Shown here piece by piece: positions 58,895 to 64,000 of a stretch of 64,000 nucleotides of DNA. The stretch comes from Magnetospirillum molischianum DSM 120 (GTDB lineage Bacteria > Pseudomonadota > Alphaproteobacteria > Rhodospirillales > Magnetospirillaceae). The position numbers were made by a program, and so were the translations under genes. Below the pieces are notes generated by a model. The model saw only the letters and a list, made by a program, of their open reading frames with translations. It ran no database searches and was not told where the DNA came from. Each line of letters opens with the position of its first letter. Positions within the stretch are counted from its first letter, which is position 1. The stretch covers positions 209,363-273,362 of the forward strand of contig NZ_CAHP01000001.1 in assembly GCF_000294655.1 (NCBI RefSeq). The letters run 5' to 3'.

Positions 58895-59575
58895 ATGGAC
58901 GAACACGGTTTTGATCGTAAAGGACACCGGGAACGGTTGCGGTGGCGCTTCCATGAAGCGCCGGAAGCTCTGCCCGATTACGAATTATTGGAGATGCTGC
59001 TGAGCATCGCCATTCCTCAAAAAGACATCAAGCCTCTGGCTAAGACGCTGATTAAGCGCTTCGGCAGCTTCGCGGACGTCCTGACCGCCTCGGCCGACGA
59101 TCTGAAATCGGTCGATGGGATCGGTGACGTCGCCGCGACGGCCTTGAAAGTCGTTCGTGAATCCGCGATCCGTCTTGCCCGTGCTCCGATTGTCAACAGC
59201 GTCGTGATCAGTAGTTGGGATTCGCTGCTCGATTACTGTCATACCGCGATGGCGACCTTGCCGCTGGAACAGTTCCGCCTGCTGTTCCTCGACCGCAAGA
59301 ACGTGCTGATCGCCGATGAGCTGCAACAGACCGGAACGGTCGATCACACGCCGCTTTATCCGCGCGAGGTGGTCCGGCGCGCCTTGGCGCTGCATGCCAG
59401 CGCCCTGATCATGGTGCACAACCACCCAAGCGGCGACCCGAAGCCATCGAAGGCCGATATCGAGATGACTCGTGTGGTCCGGGAAGCGCTGGGCGCGGTC
59501 GGTATTGCGCTGCACGATCATCTGGTGGTCGGGCGCAAGGGACATGCCAGCTTCAAGGCGATGGGGTTGTTATAA
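58895..59575 (+). CDS. radC: RadC/YicR-family JAB1/MPN metalloprotein
   Basis: A 226-residue RadC-family protein: a helix-hairpin-helix region (residues 50-75, [17 protein letters not shown]) followed by an MPN domain with the full JAMM pattern [14 protein letters not shown] (HxH, x7, SxxD). RadC was once tied to DNA repair, but its true role is unclear. AAAGGA lies 11 bases before the ATG at 58895; ATG at 58883 is the alternative. Its last six bases overlap truA, which converges on it. Confidence 0.9.
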   Translation: MDEHGFDRKGHRERLRWRFHEAPEALPDYELLEMLLSIAIPQKDIKPLAKTLIKRFGSFADVLTASADDLKSVDGIGDVAATALKVVRESAIRLARAPIVNSVVISSWDSLLDYCHTAMATLPLEQFRLLFLDRKNVLIADELQQTGTVDHTPLYPREVVRRALALHASALIMVHNHPSGDPKPSKADIEMTRVVREALGAVGIALHDHLVVGRKGHASFKAMGLL

Positions 59576-60361
59576 GGCGGGCGGTGGAGTTCCCTGTGGC
59601 TTTGCCGTCCATCCCGGTGGCTGGGGATAGACAACCCCGGTCAAAATCAGTCCGGTGGCGGGGCAGGTCGGTCCGGCCTTGGCACGATCGTGGGCGCCTA
59701 GGATGCGGGTAACGTCGTCCGGGGTCCATTTGCCGTCGCCGACCAGCTTCAGGGTGCCGACCATGTTGCGGACCTGATGATGGAGGAATGAGCGGGCTTC
59801 GGCGACGATGTGAATCTCATCGCCGATCCGGGTGACGTCGAGGCGGTCCAGGGTCTTGTTCGGGCTTTTTGCCTGACAGCATCCGGCGCGGAAGCTGGTG
59901 AAATCATGGTGCCCGAGCAGTCGGGTTGCCGCTTCCGCCATTCTTTCGGCATCAAGCGACGCAGCGACCCACCACACGCGGTGGCGGTCGAGCGCCGGAG
60001 CCGAACGCCGGTTGAGGATACGGTACAGATATGACCGCCCAATCGCCGAGAAGCGGGCGTGAAAACCGTCCTCTGCTTCTTCGGCGGCCAGGATCGCGAT
60101 CGCATTCGGCTTCAGGTGGAAATTGATCGCGTCGCGAACGGTCTCACCGGAATAGGAGCGGGGCAGATCGAGATGAGCCACCTGTCCGGTGGCGTGAACC
60201 CCGGCATCGGTGCGTCCGGCGGCATAAAGGGTGACCTCTTCGCCGCACAGTTTGGCGGCAGCAGCCTCAATCGCGCCCTGAACCGATGTACCGTGGTCCT
60301 GGCGTTGCCACCCATTATAGGACGAGCCGTCATACTCGACCAGCAAGCGATAGCGCGGCAT
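59570..60361 (-). CDS. truA: tRNA pseudouridine(38-40) synthase TruA
   Basis: A 263-residue pseudouridine synthase. The catalytic aspartate is in [19 protein letters not shown], and [12 protein letters not shown] and [13 protein letters not shown] are family marks. It isomerises uridines 38-40 in the anticodon stem of many tRNAs. Start and the fmt stop codon share one base, and fmt and def lie upstream in the same direction, the common alphaproteobacterial def-fmt-truA operon. Confidence 0.95.
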   Translation of the reverse strand: MPRYRLLVEYDGSSYNGWQRQDHGTSVQGAIEAAAAKLCGEEVTLYAAGRTDAGVHATGQVAHLDLPRSYSGETVRDAINFHLKPNAIAILAAEEAEDGFHARFSAIGRSYLYRILNRRSAPALDRHRVWWVAASLDAERMAEAATRLLGHHDFTSFRAGCCQAKSPNKTLDRLDVTRIGDEIHIVAEARSFLHHQVRNMVGTLKLVGDGKWTPDDVTRILGAHDRAKAGPTCPATGLILTGVVYPQPPGWTAKPQGTPPPAL

Positions 60362-61275
60362 CAGCCCAAAACGGTCCCAACGGTGACGGGATGGCCGCGC
60401 AGCATCTCTATCGCTTCCATCGGTGCTTTTCCGGGGCGTTGCACCCGGAGCGGACGCAGGCTGTCGGTACCGCAGGCGATCCGCAGGCCGTCGTCAAGGA
60501 CGGTGCCGGGCTGGCCCTGGCCGGTCTCGACCGTGGCGTTCAGAACCTTGATCCGCTCGCCGCCGAGGTCGAACCACACGCCGGGCCAGGGATTGAGCGC
60601 GCGCACTTGGCGCTCGATCTGGCGGGCAGGCAGGGTCCAGTCGATCCGGGCCTCGTCGCGGGTCAATTTGGCAGCATAGATCGTACCTTCCTCGGGCTGG
60701 GGACGGGCGGTCAGGGTTCCATCGCCCAGCTTCTCCAGCGCCGTGACGATCAATCCGGCGCCTTGCTCGGCCAGACGGTCGTGCAGCCAGGGTGCGGTGA
60801 CGTCGGGTGGCAGCGGCAGGGAGCGAAGCAGGAGGATCGGTCCGGTATCAAGCCCGGCTTCCATCTGCATGATGGTGACGCCGCTTTCGACATCGCCAGC
60901 CAGGATGGCGCGTTGGATCGGCGCGGCCCCTCGCCAGCGTGGCAGCAGTGAGGCGTGGACGTTCAGGCAACCATGGCGCGGTGCGTCGAGCACGGCTTGG
61001 GGCAGGATCAGGCCATAAGCCGCGACAATAGCGGCGTCGGCGTTCAGCGCGGCGAACGCGGCCTGCTCCTCGGGCGAGCGCAGGGTCAGCGGGGTGCGAA
61101 CCGCAAGCCCGCGCGTGGCGGCGAAAGCGTGAACCGGCGAAGGCTGTTCCTTGTGCCCGCGTCCGGCAGGGCGGGGGGGCTGGGAATAGACCGCGACGAT
61201 CTCGTGGCCAGCCGACAGCAGCGAATCAAGGATCGCCACGGCGAAATCGGGCGTCCCCATGAATACCAGTTTCAT
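60361..61275 (-). CDS. fmt: Methionyl-tRNA formyltransferase
   Basis: A 304-residue enzyme that formylates initiator Met-tRNA with 10-formyl-THF. Marks: [17 protein letters not shown] at the start, [32 protein letters not shown] with the catalytic Asn-His, and [13 protein letters not shown]. It is translationally coupled to def by a one-base overlap and to truA likewise, forming def-fmt-truA. Confidence 0.96.
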   Translation of the reverse strand: MKLVFMGTPDFAVAILDSLLSAGHEIVAVYSQPPRPAGRGHKEQPSPVHAFAATRGLAVRTPLTLRSPEEQAAFAALNADAAIVAAYGLILPQAVLDAPRHGCLNVHASLLPRWRGAAPIQRAILAGDVESGVTIMQMEAGLDTGPILLLRSLPLPPDVTAPWLHDRLAEQGAGLIVTALEKLGDGTLTARPQPEEGTIYAAKLTRDEARIDWTLPARQIERQVRALNPWPGVWFDLGGERIKVLNATVETGQGQPGTVLDDGLRIACGTDSLRPLRVQRPGKAPMEAIEMLRGHPVTVGTVLG

Positions 61276-61790
61276 CAGACTTCGGCCTCTTTGCGCAGCT
61301 TCGCCACCTTGCGCAAAATCATGTGGCGCTTGAGCGATGACAGATAGTCGATGAACAAAATCCCGTCGAGATGATCGATTTCATGCTGGATCACGGTGGC
61401 AAGCAATCCGTCGGCGTCGATCTCGATTTTCGCGAAGGTCTCATCGTGATAGCGCACCCGAACCTGACGAGGGCGGACCACCTTGGCGTAATTCTCGGGG
61501 ACCGACAGGCACCCTTCCTCATAGACGTTTTCTTCCTCCGAAGCCCAGATGATCTCGGGATTGATCATGCGAATCGGCTGACGATCCGCTTCGGTCTTGC
61601 CGATATCGATCACGACGATCCGATCCGACACCCCGACCTGGGGCGCGGCAAGGCCGATCCCCGGAGCCTTGTACATCGTTTCGAGCATGTCGTTCATCAG
61701 GGTAATAACCCGTTCGTCGACCGTCTCGACCCGCCGGGCCTTTTGTTTAAGGATCGGATCGGGGGCGGTGAAGATGGGCAGAAGGGCCAT
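61275..61790 (-). CDS. def: Peptide deformylase
   Basis: A 171-residue metalloenzyme that removes the formyl group from new polypeptides. All three motifs are present: [10 protein letters not shown] (box 1), EGCLSVPE (box 2 with metal Cys) and QHEIDHLDG (box 3 with both metal His and catalytic Glu). Normal length. An ATG 17 codons further upstream is open but not family-like. Upstream region contains a 93-bp repeat array. Confidence 0.96.
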   Translation of the reverse strand: MALLPIFTAPDPILKQKARRVETVDERVITLMNDMLETMYKAPGIGLAAPQVGVSDRIVVIDIGKTEADRQPIRMINPEIIWASEEENVYEEGCLSVPENYAKVVRPRQVRVRYHDETFAKIEIDADGLLATVIQHEIDHLDGILFIDYLSSLKRHMILRKVAKLRKEAEV

Positions 61791-61890
61791 GGGGAGAGGT
61801 CTTTCGAGAAAAGCATGCCAGCTTCGGACATAAGCCCGCACGGCTCCAGCGTCAAGCGTGGTCGTTCAGAGACGAACGGGTACTGGTGAC

Positions 61891-62105
61891 TGAGGCTATG
61901 AACTGAAGCGAAGCGACTGGCGCATTGAGCGCCCGCGCGGTCGTCCGCGCGAAAGCCAAGCGAACGGAGTGAGTGCCGGCGCCTGAGGCTCTGAACTGAA
62001 GCGAAGCGACTGGCGCATTGAGCGCCCGCGCGGTCGTCCGCGCGAAAGCCAAGCGAACGGAGTGAGTGCCGGCGCCTGAGGCTATGAACTGAAGCGAAGC
62101 GACTG
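61891..62105. repeat. 93-bp tandem repeat array
   Basis: Two full units (61891-61983 and 61984-62076) differing by one base, then a partial third (62077-62105). Each holds purine-rich GAAGCGAAGCGACT and the inverted arms TGAGCGCCCGCGCGG/CCGCGCG around GTCGT. The unit is a multiple of three, so a spurious protein repeat appears. Lies in the divergent gap between def and rsmE; likely an intergenic REP-type element. Confidence 0.85.
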
Positions 62106-62153
62106 AGGGACATTAGTTGCCGCGAGAGGGCGCTTCGTCGTAGAACGGCGTTT

Positions 62154-62924
62154 ATGACCGATATTCCCCCCCGTCCCCGCCTGCGTTTGTTCGTCGAGGT
62201 TCCATTGTCCGCCGGTGTTGCGGTGGCGTTGGAACGCGAACAGACTCATTATCTGTCCTCCGTGATGCGCGCCGAACCGGGCGAGACTGTGCTGCTGTTC
62301 AATGGCACCGACGGCGAATGGCTGGCCCGTATCGACCGGCTGGGCCGGTCTGGTGGGATTTTGATCCCCGAGCAGATGGTTCGCCCTCAATCGGCCGAGC
62401 CTGAACCCCGGTTCGATCCGTGGCTGCTGGCGGCACCGTTGAAGCGTGACCGCACCGATCTGGTGGCGGAAAAAGTCGCGGAGTTGGGAGCAACGCTGTT
62501 CTGGCCGGTCTTTACCCGCCGCACCGTTGCTCATCGGGTTAATGGCGATCGGCTGCGCGCCCGGATGATCGAGGCGGCGGAGCAATGTGAGCGTTTGACC
62601 CTGCCGCTTTTGAACGAAGCGGCTCCGCTGGAACGGATTCTGGCGGGCTGGCCAGAGGGGCGGACCCTGCTGTTCCTTGACGAGACGGGCGGCGGTGAAC
62701 CGCTGGCCGGTCTGGCCGCGGGCTGGGTTGAAGGGCCGGTGGCGCTGCTGATCGGGCCGGAAGGCGGCTTTGCGCCCGAGGAGCGGGCGTTATTGGTGTC
62801 GCGCCTCTTTGTCCGTCCGGTCGGGCTGGGGCCGCGCATTCTACGGGCCGAGACCGCGACGATTGCCGCGCTGGCTCTGTGGCAGGCCCTGGCCGGCGAC
62901 GGGGCCAGGCCGCCACGCGGCTGA
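62154..62924 (+). CDS. rsmE: 16S rRNA (uracil1498-N3)-methyltransferase RsmE
   Basis: A 256-residue SPOUT-fold enzyme. The knot motifs LLIGPEGGFAPEERALL and VGLGPRILRAETATIAAL bind SAM; the N-terminal PUA-like part starts RLRLFVEVPLSAGVAVALE. It methylates U1498 at the ribosome decoding site. Its stop is eight bases before queE, so both are likely on one transcript. Confidence 0.94.
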   Translation: MTDIPPRPRLRLFVEVPLSAGVAVALEREQTHYLSSVMRAEPGETVLLFNGTDGEWLARIDRLGRSGGILIPEQMVRPQSAEPEPRFDPWLLAAPLKRDRTDLVAEKVAELGATLFWPVFTRRTVAHRVNGDRLRARMIEAAEQCERLTLPLLNEAAPLERILAGWPEGRTLLFLDETGGGEPLAGLAAGWVEGPVALLIGPEGGFAPEERALLVSRLFVRPVGLGPRILRAETATIAALALWQALAGDGARPPRG

Positions 62925-62932
62925 GGCGGAAC

Positions 62933-63553
62933 ATGACCTATATTGTACGAGAAATCTTCGCCTCGCTTCAGGGCGAAGGAGTCCAATCCGGGCGGGTCGC
63001 GGTATTCCTGCGCTTTGCCGGGTGTAATCTGTGGAGCGGGCGCGAAGCCGACCGTATCACGGCCCGCTGCCGCTTTTGCGATACCGATTTCGTCGGTGGA
63101 GAGCGCTACGGAGACGCCGAGTCGCTCGCCGATGCGGTTGCCGCGGCGTGGCCGGCCCAAGATGGCGTGAACCGGCTGGCGATCGTCACCGGCGGCGAGC
63201 CGGGGTTACAGTTGGACGACGCCCTGATCGCGGCCCTGCATCGCCGTGGCTTCGCGGTGGCAGTCGAGACCAACGGAACGCTCCCGCTGCCATCGGGGCT
63301 GGATTGGGTCTGCGTCAGCCCCAAAGCCGGAACCGATCTCGTGGTGACCCGTGGTGACGAACTGAAGCTGGTCTATCCCCAGGTCGGAGCCGCGCCCGAG
63401 GATTTCGAGCATCTGGACTTCACCCACTTCCTGCTTCAGCCGATGGACGGCCCGGAGCGGGCGGCCAACACCGACGCCGCGTTGCGTCATTGCCTGTCCC
63501 GTCCGCGCTGGCGGCTGGGGCTGCAACTTCACAAGAGTCTGGGGCTTCGCTGA
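62933..63553 (+). CDS. queE: 7-carboxy-7-deazaguanine synthase QueE (CX14CX2C type)
   Basis: A 206-residue radical SAM enzyme that turns carboxytetrahydropterin into 7-carboxy-7-deazaguanine in queuosine synthesis. It begins TYIVREIFASLQGEGVQSGR and has VTGGEPGLQLDD and AVETNGTLPLP. The iron-sulfur cysteines follow the variant pattern C-x14-C-x2-C (AGCNLWSGREADRITARCRF, then CDTDF), known from Burkholderia multivorans QueE, instead of CxxxCxxC. Its stop overlaps the queD start by one base. Confidence 0.95.
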   Translation: MTYIVREIFASLQGEGVQSGRVAVFLRFAGCNLWSGREADRITARCRFCDTDFVGGERYGDAESLADAVAAAWPAQDGVNRLAIVTGGEPGLQLDDALIAALHRRGFAVAVETNGTLPLPSGLDWVCVSPKAGTDLVVTRGDELKLVYPQVGAAPEDFEHLDFTHFLLQPMDGPERAANTDAALRHCLSRPRWRLGLQLHKSLGLR

Positions 63554-64000
63554 TGTCCGTGTTTCATATCCGCCGCCGCATCGAGATCGATGCCGGTCAC
63601 CGCATCGCCACGCACGGCTCGAAATGCCGCAACCTGCACGGCCATCGCTATGGGATCGAGGCTGAATGCGCCGCCGATGCATTGCATGACGGTGGCGAGC
63701 AAACCGACATGGCGCTCGATTTCGCCTTCCTCAAGGACGAGATGATGAGCCGCATCGATGCTTTTTGCGATCACGGCCTGATCGTCGCGTTGAGCGATGC
63801 CGCACTGCTCGACCTGTTCGCGCCGAACGGTGCCGACCCGGTGGTGTGGCGGGCCAGATTGGCTCAAACCGTGGCACGCGACGGTGCCGCTCTGACTTCG
63901 GATACCCGTCTCGGCTCGAAGATTTACGTCGTACCGTTCCACCCCACCGCCGAGGCGTTGGCCCGCCATTGGTTCGAGGTTCTGGCGGCTCCGGTGGTCG
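63553..64000 (+). CDS. queD: 6-carboxytetrahydropterin synthase QueD (cut by window end)
   Basis: The first 149 codons of a QueD/6-pyruvoyl-tetrahydropterin synthase homologue. Zinc histidines are in IDAGHRI and NLHGHRYGIEA; the catalytic Cys is in SKCRNLHGH. It makes carboxytetrahydropterin from dihydroneopterin triphosphate, the substrate of QueE encoded just upstream. At 149+ residues it is longer than the smallest family members, having an insertion around WRARLAQTVARDGAAL. The 3' end lies outside the window. Confidence 0.93.
   Translation, partial: MSVFHIRRRIEIDAGHRIATHGSKCRNLHGHRYGIEAECAADALHDGGEQTDMALDFAFLKDEMMSRIDAFCDHGLIVALSDAALLDLFAPNGADPVVWRARLAQTVARDGAALTSDTRLGSKIYVVPFHPTAEALARHWFEVLAAPVV

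Noticed and set aside
61891-62105. CRISPR array
   Set aside because: The 93-bp units are contiguous with no unique spacers, and no cas genes are in the window.
61697-62113. Open frame with a 31-residue protein repeat
   Set aside because: Product of the 93-bp DNA repeat read through in frame; it overlaps def in another frame and has Ser/Arg-rich filler composition.

Overview
The window is high-GC chromosomal DNA from a phototrophic alphaproteobacterium of the Rhodospirillaceae. The strongest clue is three pucBA gene pairs whose products match the LH2 antenna alpha and beta polypeptides of Phaeospirillum (formerly Rhodospirillum) molischianum almost residue for residue. A Phaeospirillum, or a close relative near Magnetospirillum, is the best guess; the species cannot be fixed from sequence reading alone.

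Layout. 1-8.4 kb: the end of a cobalamin gene (cobF), a four-gene FTR1/polyferredoxin/P19 iron-uptake operon, two glycosyltransferases, an alpha/beta hydrolase, a lipoprotein and a small protein. 8.56-17.35 kb: an accessory island between tRNA-Arg(CCT) and tRNA-Lys(CTT). It contains a complete 6.5-kb integrative element bounded by a 46-bp duplication of the tRNA-Arg 3' end. The element carries two tyrosine recombinases, an HNH protein overlapping a zinc-ribbon protein, several small proteins and clustered palindromes. A decayed second element of the same family follows, then a GH24-like lysozyme gene. 17.5-32.9 kb: glutathione transferase, UPF0104 membrane protein, a perfect 381-bp tandem duplication that cuts through a cysteine-rich-domain gene, Tpx peroxidase, PxpB/PxpC, an HD-GYP response regulator, a DUF2155 protein, a succinate/acetate-type CoA transferase, a large TorS-like hybrid kinase, a universal stress protein and two small membrane or exported proteins.

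33.0-36.5 kb is a three-gene signalling operon (response regulator, CheC-like phosphatase, PAS-GGDEF-EAL). 36.7-46.7 kb holds the three puc operons, interrupted by YgiQ, oligoendopeptidase F, an acyl-CoA synthetase and an RsmB-type rRNA methyltransferase. A shared promoter block precedes operons 2 and 3 directly; a third copy lies about 0.4 kb upstream of operon 1. 46.75-53.4 kb is an RND efflux operon with a divergent TetR regulator. 53.3-57.0 kb has two chemoreceptors. 57.1-64.0 kb carries an ELM1-family protein, a PadR-like regulator, radC, truA-fmt-def, a 93-bp repeat array, rsmE, queE and the start of queD.

The items most worth following up are the tRNA-Arg element with its tandem relic, conserved hairpins and unassigned HNH/zinc-ribbon cargo; the puc array with an orphan promoter and a His-to-Asn change at the residue that contacts B800 in LH2; and the fresh 381-bp duplication.
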